Made by a program: the position numbers and the translations under genes
NCBI RefSeq assembly: GCF_000247695.1
Contig: NW_004624804.1
Location: 11,724,337-11,788,336, forward strand
DNA length: 64,000 nt
From: Heterocephalus glaber
Lineage: Eukaryota > Chordata > Mammalia > Rodentia > Bathyergidae
Direction of reading: 5' to 3'
Shown: positions 12,001 to 27,000 of the stretch, in pieces
Position numbering within the stretch: position 1 is the stretch's first letter
Layout: every line of letters starts with the position of its first letter
Notes under the pieces: generated by a model
Seen by the model: the letters and a program-made list of their open reading frames with translations, nothing else
The model's database searches: none
Told to the model about the DNA's origin: nothing

Positions 12001-15000
12001 ATTTTTGAAAAAGGAATTATTTTTACCTGTAAGGTGAGGGATATCACGATTAACTGTTTCCTCTGCTTCTTCTAAACCATTGTTTATTGATGGCCTCACT
12101 TGAACTGCTTGATTTGAGTAAGCTGCTCCATTAGCTGATGTAGTAGTACTGGTAGTGATCTCATCCACTTGTTCCATATCAAGTTGTTTCACTATCTCTT
12201 CAGCTTCCACAGCTTGTCCTGGGGAATCTGATCCTGATGTTCCTGAAATCATCATTTAACATACTATCATCACTTAAAAATTCTAATACTTAGAAAAACT
12301 AAATTAAATTACCACTATACAATTTATTTAAATGAATAATTCACAAAAGAACAAAGCTGAGGATACCACTTAGTGTGTTTTTAGAAACATTTCAAACAAT
12401 GAGAAATAAAAACTATTATAGGTTAAAGTAATACACAGTTTTTCTTAAGTTTTCAAGTAGTTTAGAAACACCTATTTATAGTCAAGCAATAACCACATCT
12501 TACAACTTCATTTCATTAAAGCAAGTATCACTGAAGACATATTATAGGCCAGGTACTGAACTACCCCCAAACAGCTCCTTATCCTTTCTTTCAAATACTA
12601 AACACTCTAGCTATTGTGGGTAATTGTAATTTTTCTACCAAAGGTAATTATCCAAGAAAGGGCTAAATGTTCTCTTAATCATGAAAACCTTTTTTATTAA
12701 AAAAACCAAAGAATAGGGCCGGGTATTTAGCTCAGGGGTTCCTCCGTCTGCCTCGAAAGCGCAAGGTCCCAAGTTCGACACCCAGTACCAAAAAAAAAAA
12801 GAATAATTGGTCAGCAAAATCCCATCTCAATAACAAAGACTGAAGTTATCCAATTCTTCCACTATGAATGATTTTGGAATCTTTCAAATGTCCTAAAAAC
12901 CCTCAATATTCTCAACTTCCTCATGAAACCTTAAATTTAATCTCTTAAAAAATCTCTTTTCCTGATACCCTCCCCCTTGGTCATTATTCTCCCATATTCA
13001 ACATACTAGTTAAATCAAAACTCATTTATCCCTACTGCTGCTGCCAGATGACTGATTTTCTATTAATCTGCCAAAAAAAAAAAGCAAGCCTGTTCTTTTT
13101 TTTTGGTACCAGGGATTGAACTCAGGACCTTGTGCTTGCAAGGCAGGCGGCAGTGCCACTGAGCTACATTCCAGGCCAGAAAACCTGTTCTTTTGAGCTG
13201 ATATAATATAGATAAACAATTCCGCACTTCTCTTCATTGCTGTCATCTACACTGCCAGAATCCTCAATCACAGATGCTCAATCACTAGCTACTGGTTTAC
13301 TTTCCTATTTAATACAGTACTTTTTTCTATTATTACAAATGATTTCAGTGACTAATTCTCAAAGTTCTTCCCTCTTCAGCTCCAACTATCTTCATTCATA
13401 CTGCTTTTTAGCAGGTGTTATTATGGTTACAACCTGGACATAAACTGAAACCTAAAATACTAGGCTTTATATAGAATATATTAACCTAACTTTCCAATTA
13501 TCTATTACACCCCCATTATATCTGATCTTCAAGATTGATAAAGGTCAGTCTCTTTAGTCCAAACACATCCTCCAGCAACTTATTCCCTGCCTTTCTCACC
13601 TAGACTTTATAGTGCATCACTTGACAAACTTTCAAACTGGCACCCTCAGAAGTCTTGCTCACTTGTCCTTCCTCTGACAAGAGCTCCCTCTTTTTTTTTG
13701 AGATATGATCTTTTTATGTATTCTTGCCTCACAGCGATCCTCCTGCCTCAGCTTCCTGAATGCTGGGATTACAGATGCACCACCACACCTGGCAAGAAAT
13801 CCCTTTTGAATCTATCTAACCAACAGACTTCTCAGGCTACTAAAGGATAATATGATTAAAAAGACTGGTAAAAACCCTCCAGATAAAATCTTCCAATCTT
13901 AACAAGACTTACAGCATGCTGCTCAACACTTGTGTGTGTGTGTGTCTCAGCTCGCTTTTTTTATTTCCTAGAGCAACCATTCTAAACTTTCACTATTCTC
14001 TTCAAGACTATCCCACCAGGACCACCTCAGTAAATGAAACCACCTCCTTTCCTCAAAGAAAACATTGTAACTATCAAACATCAACTCCTCTTTCTCCAAA
14101 ACCTGTTTCTGTTCACACCTGTAGTGCTTCCTCTACATTACAAAAAAAGCCCCCCAAAACCTGTCCTGTTTCAATTTTTTTTTTTTGGTACCAGGGATTG
14201 AACTCAGGACCTTGTGCTTATGAGGTAGGTGGCAGAACCACTGAGCTAAATCCCCAGCCCTGTTTCAATTTAAAGACTTTTACTATTCTTTCAATTCCAA
14301 CTTTGGCAACAGTCTCTAGAAATCTTCTCTATTTGTTTTCTTTCTAGAGAAATCTATCTATTTCTAGAGAAATCTATCCCTGGAGTCTGTGATTTCTCTA
14401 ATTTTTTTCATATCCAACTTCATAAAAGTAACCTACTGTTGTTGTCTCTTCCTTTTTTTTTTTTTTTTTTTGGGAGACAGAGTCTTGCTATGTAGCTCAG
14501 GTTGGCATCAAACTTGTGGGATTACAGGTATGCACTGCCACGCCAGGTCCTGTCTCTTCTCTTACTCTTCATTTCATGTTCCTAACTCAGTGATATTGGG
14601 CTTTCAAATGTAAGCACTCCTCTGAATTTGTTCTAGCAAAGAAACCAATGACTTTCTAATTATCAGGTTCAGTCGTCTCTCTCTTCTCTTGAGACAGGAG
14701 CTTTAAAATCATGATCTTTCTGCCTCTGCCTTCCAAGTGCTAGGATTATAGGCAAGTGCCACTGCACGCAGCTCAGCAGTCTCTTTTCAAAACTCATTTT
14801 CTTTTATTAAGTCTTTGACCCTGGGCTTGGATAGTCTCACTTCCTCTGGAATCTATGAACTGAAGTCTCTCCTGGCTTCTTCCTTGATTTCTCACTGAAT
14901 TGCCCAGTATGACTTTTTTTGGTACCGGGGATCAAACTCAGGTCCTTGTGCTTGTACAGCAGGCAGTGAAACCACTGAGCTAAATCCCCAGCCCCCGCCC

Positions 15001-18000
15001 AGTATGACTTTGATTTGAAATTCTTCTGCCTTAGCCTCTAATGTTGCTTGGGATTACAGGCACGTGCCACCACTGCTGGATCACACCCCCACCCCACATA
15101 AAAAGTAAGTTCCTTGAGGAGCCAGGGATTGAGCTCAGTGGTTCCACCGCCTGCCTCGCAAGCACATGGTCCCGAGTTCCATCCCGGGTATCAAAAAAAA
15201 AAAAAAAAATTTTTTTTAAGGGGATTTAGCTCAGTGGTTCCTGCCTCGTAGGCGCAAGGGCCCCAGTTCAATCCCTGGTACCAAAAAAAAAAAAAAAAAG
15301 GTAAGTTCCTTAAAGACAAGGATCATGTGTTATTATTCATTTTCAAGTCTTCATTGACTAATGGTGAACACTACAGATGTTCAATAAATATATGTTGTAT
15401 AAACTGAAATCTTCAAAACACTCCTAACATTTAAATATAATTATTCCATTTCATGGATTAAGAGGCCCTGGAATTTAAAGAAGTTGTGAAAGGTAATGTG
15501 GTTCAAGAGTGGCAAAGGTAGAATTTTATTGTATTTTATTTTTTGGTACCGGGAATCGAACTCAGGACCTTGCACTTGCCAGGCAGGCACAGTGCCTCTG
15601 AGTTACATCCCCAGCCCAGAAGTAGAATTTTAAAACATGTTTATCTAACTTCAAAGTCTATTCTCTTTCGTTTATGCCAACAATTCCAATACACTAGCAT
15701 CTAGTTCTACAAGATATTAATATATGTTCGTATATGTCTAGGAGATACAGGTAAGATTGAAAACTTAAAAGCACTTATTTATTTTGTTTCTTTTATAGGA
15801 CTCTATAGTCCTTTCAGGTGCTAATATACATTACAGTGTTTTTTCCCTGAAGACATTCTGATTTTACGTTATACCATTATGTCTTATAAAAATTGTACTA
15901 TTATCTAGAAACACGATTAAGATTAGAATTTATCCAGACAACAACCATATAGTGATTCTTTTCCATGTGCTCAACAACTGTCTCAAAATACCTTAAATCA
16001 CTTGAATTAGGGAAGCTTTACTATTTACCTAAAATTCTAATTAAGTGAATTACTATTTATCTAGATTAAAAATTCCTGGGGAGGAATCATCAAATGATGA
16101 TAAATTGGGTGGTAAAAAACACAAAAAACTTACGGTTTTAGCTTAAAGATTTTCAATTAATTCCAACAACCAAGAATACTGAAAATATTTCTCTTAAGTT
16201 TTATACATCAGGGCCGGGGATGTACCTCAGTGGCACTGCACCTGCCTGGCAAGTGCAAGGTCCTGAGTTCAATCACTGGTACCGCCAAGAGAAAAAAAGT
16301 TTTATATGTCATCCCAAGATAGTAAAACTAAAACTTGTCCTTCCAATCCAGTTTTAAATCTAGCTTTTCCGATAATGAAAGGAGAGTTCACTACAACAGA
16401 ATTAAACATAACTTATTTCAGTTATTTAAAAAATGTTTCAGAATTGCGTATTTTTAAAGAAATTATACACAAATCTAAGTTGCTAACAAAATATGTAGTA
16501 AATTTTAAAAGACTTTTCAAAAAACTAGAAAAACTGAATTTTTGAAACTCAAATTCTAGTTAATACTTGACTACATAAAAATGACTTACACTTACCATTT
16601 TTATTTGCTGGTGAAAAAAAGTTGAAGACAGGAGAAAATATGGTCCCCAACAACGTTGTCCTTGGAGGACTGCCAGAGGAAGGGTTATCTTCTAATTTTC
16701 CATTTTGTTTTACATGCTGACTTGTCATTTCATAACTACCAGCTTCTAAGAAAGAAAAACAACAACTTTGTGATCTACAAAACACTTTTAGAAATGTGTT
16801 GTAAATATTCATTTTAAAAACACCTCCAAAAATCACTTCATGAAAACTGATTAATGTTAATGTTCAGAAGTGCTACTAAGAGATCATGAAATAGCCAGGT
16901 GTGGGGGCACACATCTGTAATCTCAGCACTCCAGCGGCTGAGGCAGGAGGACTGCTGGTGAGTTCTAGGGTCAAGGCCTGCCTGAACTACATAGCAAGAC
17001 CCTGTCGCCAAAAAAGGGGGAAAGAAATCATGAAATAAATCAATTCTAAATCATGTGATCTTATTGTATTTGTAATAATTTAGAAAGGCTAACATTTACT
17101 GAGTTTTCCCAACTTACACTTACATTTAAAATCACTGAAAATTTTCAAATCAACATAGTATAAAAGAAAGTGACAGCGCCTGCCTGGCAAGCATGAGGTC
17201 CTGAGTTCGATCCCTGGTACCAACAACAACAAAAATAAAGAAAGTGAAGCAAATTCTTTGTAAGTAAGCTAACAAGTTATCAGTATCAAAAACAGAATGG
17301 AAGACTCTGTTTCTGTTTGCATTTGGGGGTGCTACCTCCATCATAAAACTTCCCCTTACATCTATTTCTAATGAATGACAGTTATATGACTAGAGGCAAC
17401 ATAGCTCTATGGAAGACAATACACAGCAGAATCAAAAATTACTTATGAGGGTTGAAGATCTCAGTGGTAGTGCCCTTGTCTAGTATGAGTGGGGCCCTGG
17501 GTTCAATTCCCAGCACCACCTCCTCCAGAACACAAACAAAAATACTCATTGATACTGAGGTGCCATCTCAGAGTGGTTATGAAGACTACTCAGTTACTTA
17601 TAAGTTTCTTGTAAGTACAGTAAAAAAAATTTTTTTTTTGAGACAGGGTCTCGCTATATGGTTCAGGCTGGCCTCAAACTTGTGGCAATCCTCCTGCCTC
17701 AGCCCCTTGTGTGTTAGGATTGGAGGCCTGCATCACCATGTCCAGCATCTTGAAAGTAAACATTCTCATAGTTTGGTGTTTTTTTTTGAAGAAATATAAA
17801 AATGAAATCAACTGGGTGACTACTACATTTCTTTCCTTCTTTGTTAAACTTTTTAAAACTTGTTTCTTTCTCTCTTTTCTCTCCTGTCTTGTGTCCTTGC
17901 CCATCTCAGTCTCCTTTTTTGACCACACTAGTCACTTCAAGTAATAACAATATATTACTCTACTGATGGGAGACACAACACAAGGTTGCTGCTGACCTAT

Positions 18001-21000
18001 GAAGACAGCTTTAATTAAAAGACAACTCCATGCTCTGAAGTGTTGTTCTTTATATTTATAGCTTCTCTGCTTGTCCTTAATGTTTTTCTCCTTGTAGACT
18101 TTGAGGAGCTTCTCAGCTATTCGGTAAATACTGGGCCTGATAATTCTTTGCTGTGATGATCTGTACTATGCACTATAGGATGCTTGCTAGCACCCCTTAC
18201 TTATGCTTATGCAACCCCGCCACAGGGTATGTCAGCTATAAAAGTCTCCAGATATTGATAAATATCCCACAGGAACAATAACACTCCTAGTTTAAAATTA
18301 CTGGACTAAATGACCTAAGTACTATACCTTTTTGAGCCCTCATAGCATGATCCAGAAACAAGTTTTTGTACATATCTCAAATTAAGTCACAATTATTACT
18401 GCTCTAAGAAATGTGGTTATTAGAGGTTAAAAAAATGTCGATGCATACATCAGTGTGTGTGCATGTATGTGCTGGGATTTGAACCCAGGGCTCCATCGAT
18501 TCTAGGCAAATGCTTTACCACTGAGCAATACAACTACATCCCAATCTGTTTATATTTTTATGCTAAACAGTTACTGTGCCTTTAGTTTGACTTGAGGTAA
18601 AATGTTTGTGGAAGACAAATTTTTACTTCACTTTATACTACGAATACTGAATATAAAAGATTATAAAAATAGGGCAAAAATTGCTCAAAGCAGATTTTTA
18701 AAAACAGATAAGGAACATGTCAGTGAGATCTGTCCTTTACCTAGGTAAAACAGTATCTAAATATTAACAAACCTCCATTTACTTGACTTTTCCGTCTTAC
18801 TCGAGATATCTGTTTGTTAGGCTTTTCTCCTGCTCTTGGTGTTGATGTGATCAAATTATTATCTATATCACGTTCAATTCTACTTCGTTTCGAAGGATTT
18901 TCTCTCTCTTCCTTAAGATATAAGAGGAAAAAACATGCACTGAGCACACTCATTCTTCCTTAATGTTACATTGTTTTAAATGATAAAATATGGTATACTT
19001 TCTCTTGTTTTTCAGATCCTGGAGAAACAAAATGCAATTAATATCAAAGAGTGTAAACTTAAAAAAACAAGAAATTTTTGTTTTAAAAGTATCGATGAAG
19101 TTACAGTATGCAACTATATGCAACTACAGCATCCCCATAATTTTGACATCCCACAATTCAGATCCTTTTCTGAGTCTTTGCTAAATTTTCCAAGCTATGG
19201 AAATACTGAATTGTACAATGTATTCTGAATTTTCAGCCTATTTTCCCTTACTTTTAGAACTGTTCTTAGGAAAAGAGATTATTTCCTTAAGCACTAAGGG
19301 TAGGAGAAGGAGTCTCACTGAACTTGCTGGTGCTCAACTTTCAAAAAACAGGGCCTGGGCCTGGGATTTTTAGCTCAGTGGTTCCACCGCCTCGCAAGCG
19401 GAAGGACCCGAGTTCGATCCCCAGTACCAAAAAATAAAAAATAAAAAAACAGGGCCTGCCAACTGCCGCATCTCTACTGCCTCAATTATTTAAATATCCA
19501 CATTAACACCAAGGACTCAAAGCTCTCTATTTGTTGCCTTATTTGGGGCAATCCACAGGACCAGGTGATACTACTCTTGCAGTGTAACTGACTAAAATAA
19601 TATAGTTCTAAGCATTAGCCTCATTTATTTCTTTCTATCTGTTTGTTTTACAGTGCTGGGGATTAAATCCAGGGGGTTCACATTTGCTAGGCAAGCACTT
19701 TTATTATTAAGCTATACCCCCAATCCTATTTTTCTCATTTGTAAAATTTTCTAGTCACCTATTGCATGAGTCTTTTTCTTATACTATTATAATATTACCC
19801 TATAATTCCTTGCTGATTTGAGACTGCCTGAAACAGAATGAAAAGGATTATATTTTCAAAACTATAACTCTATGCAATTTATATACATCAACATTCTTAT
19901 TTGACTGCAGTAACTTCTTGATTTTCTGTATTTGATGTTTTACCCCACAGCAACTAATACAATATACTGTTCTGCATTTTTGAGAGATTGAGTATTATTT
20001 TATTTTTTAAATAATCGATGGCATTATAAACGGCAGAAATACAAAACAGAAGATATTACTGCAAATATTCAATATACACTTATACTTTTGCATAGCAATT
20101 CATCTAATTTTAGGGTACTCCAACCAAACAAGACAGTTTTACCGCACGAAATAGTCTCAATAATCTACAACAAAATTTTTACTGTTTAATATTCCCCTGT
20201 ATTTTAAAATGGCGATGGTCAGGCGTGATGGCACACACCTATAATCCAGCACTCAGGAGGCAAAGACAGGAAGGATCACTGAGGCCAGCCTGGGCTACAT
20301 AGTGAGTTCAAGGCCAGTATGAACTACATAGTGAGACTCTGTCTCAAAAATAAATAAAATAAAATAAAATGGCAAGCAGGAAGCTTCTGAAACATGGAAT
20401 TTCCACTAGAAAAAACAGGGCTCTCTTTATAAAGTCCTTCAAAAACATAAATACAGCAAAGCTTAAATTTAAGCTTAAATTCCAGCCTCCTCTGGAAGAA
20501 ATTTACTACAGTCGCTATAAACATAAATATACATTCCTGAGAACCTGCATTCTGCAATACTAAAAGTAACAATGCTTAAGGAAAAAAATGGGTCCAGAAA
20601 GGGTGAGAGGAGAATGTTAGGACAGATTACTTAATACTCCTGTAACTTTGTAACTAACAGCACTAACAAAAACAAAGACTGGGTCCTCTAGGGATAATCT
20701 GAGCAACTCTTGAGTGGCAGTAAAAGTAGCTAGCTGCACTCTTACCTCAGGGTACCAAAACCAATGAAGCAGAAACAAGGATTTATAGGACCTCTATGGT
20801 GGAGATTTAAATTAGTAAGGGTGTTGTTAAAATGGCCAGCTGGGCATGGTGGCAAACACATGTAATCTCAGTAGTCAGGAGGCTAAGGCAGGAGGATCAC
20901 TGCAAATTCAAGGCCAGACTGGGATACACAGTGGGTTCACATCCTGAACTGCATAATGAGAACTTGACTCAAAAAGAAAAAAAAAGATACCCATAAAAGG

Positions 21001-24000
21001 AAATGCAAATGCCATACTGGAAGAGTTCCTGCTAGACTCTACCACTCTGGGAAGGGAGCCCTCACTGCAGGTTATCATTTTTAATTTTAAAAAAAAAGAT
21101 AAGATAAAGAAATACAAGTTAAGGGGCATTTGCCTATGCAGAACATGAACTGAATGTTTCTTCCTGATGAAATATAAAATCAAATTCCTATTATTCAGAA
21201 TCCTTTTGTCTAGAGAAAAATCATGCATAAACCAACACACCATTCATACTGATACTATTTTCCTATTTAATAATGCTGTGTAAATTGATACTTTGGAGGT
21301 ACCACACAGAACTGACTATATTGTGGTTAACTGAGAAAACATTCAAGTACTTTAGCTTACATCTCTAAAAAGGAAGAAAACTAACGTAGTGCAGTCACTG
21401 ACCATCCTACTCTTCAGAATAAAGCATTGAAATGTTTGATAACTCAAATCTGAAAGACAACATATCAACAACCCATCTCTTGAACATCCAACTAGCCATG
21501 CCGCTGTGCATAACGACAATTCAATGACAGACATACAGCATACATGACAATGGTTCCAAAAGATAATGGAGCTAAAATATTCCTATTGCTGATGTCATAG
21601 GTTAATATTCTTAATGCTTTTGTGTTTATGCTGATATAAACAAACCTACTAAGCTGTCAATTGTATAAAAGTATAATACATAGTTATATACGTTACCTAA
21701 TACTTAATAATGATAATAAATCACTATGTTACTGGTTTACACATTTAATATGCTGTATTTTTATAATTATCTTAAGGGCATACTCTTGCCGGGCGTGGTG
21801 GTACATGCCTGTAATCCCAGTACCTGGTAGGCTGAGACATGAACTACATAGTGAGGCGCATCCTCGAAAACCAAACCGAAACAAACAAAAACAAAGACAA
21901 AAGTAGGAGTATACTCTTAAAATACAAAGAGTTTACTGTAAAATAGCCTGTTGCGCCAGCAGTTGCCTCATACATCTTGTTTATCATATGCCTACCTGCT
22001 CCCACCCCACCTACGTCTCTCTCTGCAGTGCTAGGGGTTGGGGCCAGGGCATGACACATGCCAGTCCAAGCACTCTACCACTGATCTATACCTCCAGCTC
22101 TCTTACTCTATCTCAAGAGGTCACCTAAAATGACTGACATATAATGTCTAGGTTTGTGTGAATACCTGCTGGGCCGATATGCTGTAGATTACTATAGCCA
22201 GGCCTAACTCGCCTCCTCCTGCGGATGAGGCAGAGCCAGGCAGGGCCCTGCTGGAGGAGAACAGGCTCCAAGAGGGAATGGTGGAGCAAGGCCTGGCCGA
22301 GAACAGAGAACAGGACTGTTTTCCTTCCCACCCATTCGTCAGAGAAACATCAAACACGATGTCCTGCAGACCTTAGTTCCGGTTACAGACCAGCCCTTTT
22401 AACTCCCCCTAAACTTTCCCTACCTCTGCCACTATAAATAAACGTGCTGCCATTTGCTTGGTGGTCTTTTCTTCCCATCAGAAGCTAGAGCCCCACCTGG
22501 CCCCACCTATAGCTCATTATATCTCTTTGTCTTTCTTAACCTCTCTCCGTCATCTCTCACTCTGTGAACCCTTCAGCCACACAGGCAGTGGCAAATACCC
22601 TCATGTTCACATGACAAAATTGGCTCACATCATAATTCTCAGAACATGTCTCTGTTGTTAAGTGACACATGCCTGTTTGTAATTTGGGGACATTTTAGTA
22701 AAAGGAACTTGGGAGAAATAAAATTTCTACATTAGTAAATAGGCTGCTTAAATTTAATAATACTACAGTACTTTCTCTGGAATTTGTATTGTTCAAAGTT
22801 GTCTGTAAGGTAAGGTGTTAGGGGGAAAGTCCTGGGAAGGTAATGTTCTTAAATCTGAATCTTCAAGTAAGCACAGTCATAGAACTAAAGAGGCCACAAA
22901 AACCAAATGATAATAATGCAAAACCAGAAAACAAGATATCCTCCATAAATTTAAAAATCCAAGCAGATAAATACAAACCAACAGCCACTATACAAAAATG
23001 CTCATAAATACCAATGCAGAACAATGCAGAGGGGGTGACAAACCTGAGAATAGGAGAGGCTCCAAATACCTAACAGGAAAGCATGGCAGGCTACTTAGTA
23101 ACCACAAATGAAACTGGGAAAAAGGAATTGTTGCCCAGCTCAACAGTAAAGGAGATCCAAGGTTAGAAGTGAAATGACATTAAGTTTTGTTCCTATTTAC
23201 ATGCAATATATCATATATGTGTGCGTGTGCATGTGCGTGTGTGGTGAGCACACTTAAAATCCTCGCAGGGATTTCCAAGAATACATAACATTGTTAACTA
23301 CAGTCACTATGTTGCACAATACAGCTTTTGAACTTATTCCTATCTAACTGAAATGTTGTCCAGAGTTAACCAGGAGCATGTGAAAAGCTGTATCACTGTA
23401 ATGTTGATACCCATTTCTCTATTGAATGATGGTGCTGAGCATTTTTTCATGTGCTTTATTGCCATTTATATGTTTTCTTTAAACTCCTGTTTGAGTTCTT
23501 TGTCAAGTTTTAAACAGGACTGTTTTTGCTCTCTTTCTTTTTTCTAATGCATTATTCGGGACTGAACCCAGGAACACTCTCACTGAGCTATATCCCCAAC
23601 CCTTTTTAAATTTTATTTTGAGATGGGGCCTAAGTTGTCCAGGCCGGCATAAAACTTGCAGTCCTCCTGTCTCAGCCTCCTAAGTAGCTGGAATTACAGG
23701 AGTGCACCACCACAACCAGCCTTTTTGTATCCTTTTACCAAAATCTGCTCAACTCCAAATAAAAAAAGATTTGGAAATACATATTGAAAGAATATTATCC
23801 TATTTACTTAAAAATATCAATCAAGAAAAAACAATACTAAGACATAATCTAAAAAAATTTCAAGAAACAAAATCCTTGAGAAAAAGTCAAAATCAACTCA
23901 TTTATAGAGGAAAAAAAAATTATCAAACATAAAACAGCAATGTCTTCTATGTCAGAAGAAAATGGAGTAGCAATCAAGAAGATAAAATGTGACCCCAGGG

Positions 24001-27000
24001 TGTTCTATCTAGCACAACTGATTTTCAAGCATAAAGGGCTTGCTGTTAACATAAATAAACAATTCTCAAGACAGCATGAGATGGCACACACCTGTAGTCT
24101 CAGCCATTCTGGGCAACAAAGCAAAAGCCTGCCTCAAAAAAAGCAAAACAAAACAAAGTCTTCAACTTTTTCATAACCAGCATGAACCTGATCCCCATAA
24201 CTAAAATATTGCAAATCAAGACAACTACACACCAAAATCCCTCTTGAGCAGACATAAAAATCCTAAAAAACAAAACAAAACCCAACAAATCAACTCCAAC
24301 AATACAAATTATGGTTTTCCATTCAAAAACAGTTCACATAAAAGAAAGTCTGAAGAAGACCTAGAAAGAAGCAGAAAAGCCTGTAACAAAATTCAACATG
24401 ATTAGAAACTCTTACACATAAGAAATAGAAAGCTTCCTCAAACTGGTAGAGGAGTCTTATAAAAAATATCTAGCTAGTCTCATACTAATGGTGAAAGCAA
24501 TCCTTTTCCCCTCACAACAGCAACAAGGGTTACTATATAGTCAGTAGAATTTCTATTATAATTCTAATGAACTTTTTAAGAGAAATGGGCTACTTCTACA
24601 ATTTATATGAAAGTATAGAAGCCTTAAAACAAACTTGAAATGGAACAAAACTAGATGACTTACACTATCTCATTTCAAGACTCACTAAAAAAAATACAGT
24701 AAAAATGATGGTCCAATAAAAATATAGAGTTCAGTTGAACAGAATACATTTCAGAAAAAGATCTACATATATATGCTCTTTTGACTTTCAAGGAAGGTAT
24801 CAATTAACCTAATTAACAGGAAAGGATAAGACAAGTAATGCGCAGATGGAAATGATCAAAGTATGCATAAATGAGTATGTCAAAATGAAATCCATTATTC
24901 TCTATAACTAATATGCACCAATAAAAGAATTGTTTAATATGTATAATATAGTATAAAATGCACTGTCATAGTTTATCATATGCCTATCATAGTTTAAAGG
25001 TCTACAGATACCGATTTAATGTAAGATAAGAATATTCAGAATTTCATTAGAACTACACTCATATAAAAAATTGTTCCTTACCTATGAAAGTCTAACAGTA
25101 CTTAAGTAAGAAGAGGAAAAGGTGGCTTTGTTATTTTATGGGCTGAACTGTGACTCCCCCAACTATGCACCCAATCATATACTGAAGCCCTAACTCTGAG
25201 TACCTTACAATGTGACTGTATTTGAAGATTGGGTCTTTAAAAGTGTAACTGGCTGGGGGGGTGGGGCATGCCTGTAATTCCTGACCTAGGAAGGCTAAAG
25301 CAGGAGGATTGCTGTAAGTTCAAGGCCAGCCAGGATTACATAGCAAGACCTTGTCACAGAAAAACAAAAAATAAAAAGGTAACTAAATTACAAAGGATTT
25401 GTTTGTATGGTTATTAAAACAGTATGTCTGGTATCTTTATGAGAAGATTAGAACAAAGACAATGGATGACCATGTGAGGACACAGAGAGAAAGTACAAAT
25501 CAAGGAAAAGTCCTCAAAGGAAATCAAACCTACCAACACCTTAATCTTGGACTTTTAGCCCCAAGAACTATGAAAAATAGTCTTATAGTTGTTGTTGTTG
25601 TTTTGAGACAGGGTATGACCATACAGTCCAGGGTGGCCTCCAACTTGCTATGTAGCACAAGTTGCCTTGAATTCCTCATACTCCTGCCTCAACTTCCCAT
25701 ACTTGGATTACAGAAGTGTGCCACCATGCCCAGCTCTGAAAATACTATTTAAGCTGCTCAGCGTGTGATATTTTATTACAGCAGCCCTAGCAAATGAGTA
25801 TATATAAGTATATATATAAGTATATACTCCTTATATTCATAAGTCAACAACCTATGGTTGGTTTTTTGGTACTGGGGATCGAACTCAGGACCTTGCGCTT
25901 ACAAGGCAAGTGCGGTAACACTGAGCTAAATACCAGGCCCAACAACCTTTGTTTTGATAACCTGAATACTTTTATGCTTAATTTATGGCAATATCAGGAA
26001 GAGAGTACAGATGAAACCTGATTGGTAATATAAAAATAGAAGGTGGGCATAGTGACACACACACTAGCCAGCACTTTGAGGGCTCAGGCAGTAGAATCGC
26101 AAGTTCAAGTTCCACCAAGGGAACTTAACAAGGTCCAGTATCAAAACAAAAAGAAAAAGTTTGGCATGGTGGTGCACACCTGTAATCCCAGCACTCAGAA
26201 GCTGAGGCAGGAGGATTACCAAGAGTTCAAAACCAGCCTGAACTACATATCAAGATCCTGTCTCAAAAAAAAAAATTTTTTTAAGGAAAAAATTAAAAAG
26301 GGCAGGAGATGTAGCTCAGTGTGAATACCCTGGGTTCAATACCCAGTCCGTACTGCAAGCAAGCAATCAATATATTAAGAAACACCAGTAGCCATGTGAT
26401 CTTAGATAACAGTAAAAGAAGGCAAATAGAATAGGCTAAAAAAGCAGACAAGGAAGTTTCTAAAATCCAGGCTTATGCTTGTCTGAATCTTTCAAGTCTA
26501 CTCACATAGCCATACAAATCCAAAAGAAAAGGAAAAGTACCAAGGAAACCAAAGGTGGCAGCACATAGAGATGAGTAACTCAATTAGGTTTGAAAAGGAC
26601 ACTAGTAAAAAATAAAGAGTGGTCTATCATCTAGTCAAAAGGACTAAAGACAGCAAATGCACAAAATATTACAGAAAAAAATTTTCTATGAAAAGAACAA
26701 GTTTCAAGCTTTAAGCTGATGACAATATAAATTGATGACAAAATGGAAAGCAAAAGAAGAACCAATCTTTTTTTTTACTTTCACCAAGAATAATTTCCAC
26801 ACAAGAGATTTACTATCCCTACACTTATTAAGTAAAGGCAGTATCTAGCTATTTTGGAGACAGAATAATAAAGGAGAAATAGCACAGGTATTGGAGTTCA
26901 ATATACTTGAGTTTAAGACACCAAGGACAGTAGGGCCAGATGAGGTTGGCACACCTGTAATCCCTGCACCTTGAGAGGCCAAGGCAGCAGGATCACAAGC

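Larger units (their letters stand above)
7472..12026 (-). other. CTDSPL2: CTDSPL2 intron 5
   Basis: A 4.6-kb intron with an L1 3' end, about ten SINEs, a polypurine tract and an old MIR remnant. No gene is visible. Intron 6, between 6842 and 7392, is only 551 bp and free of clear repeats. Confidence 0.9.
12243..16595 (-). other. CTDSPL2: CTDSPL2 intron 4
   Basis: A 4.35-kb intron containing a run of SINEs from 12.7 to 16.3 kb. The longest plus-strand frame here (13916-14347) runs into an ID element and looks non-coding. The span 15640-16200 shows nothing recognisable. Confidence 0.85.
16746..18772 (-). other. CTDSPL2: CTDSPL2 intron 3
   Basis: A 2.0-kb intron with a B1, a truncated ID, two old ID elements, another B1 and a MER20-like fossil. 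No coding potential seen. Confidence 0.88.
25139..25800 (+). mobile_element. Old MaLR/ERVL-type LTR, split by two B1 insertions
   Basis: TGGGCTGAACTGTGACTCCC at the start and TTACAGCAGCCCTAGCAAAT near the end match an old placental LTR I recognise by sequence but not with certainty by name. Internal landmarks such as gaccatgtgaggacacag are in the right order. B1 copies interrupt it at about 25251-25378 and 25587-25735. Confidence 0.7.

Noticed and set aside
13916..14347. 143-codon plus-strand ORF
   Set aside because: It runs through an antisense ID-like SINE, has no recognisable domain and no splice or promoter support.
22225..22437. Plus- and minus-strand ORFs in the 22.2-22.6 kb region
   Set aside because: They lie inside the solo LTR, which does not encode protein here.
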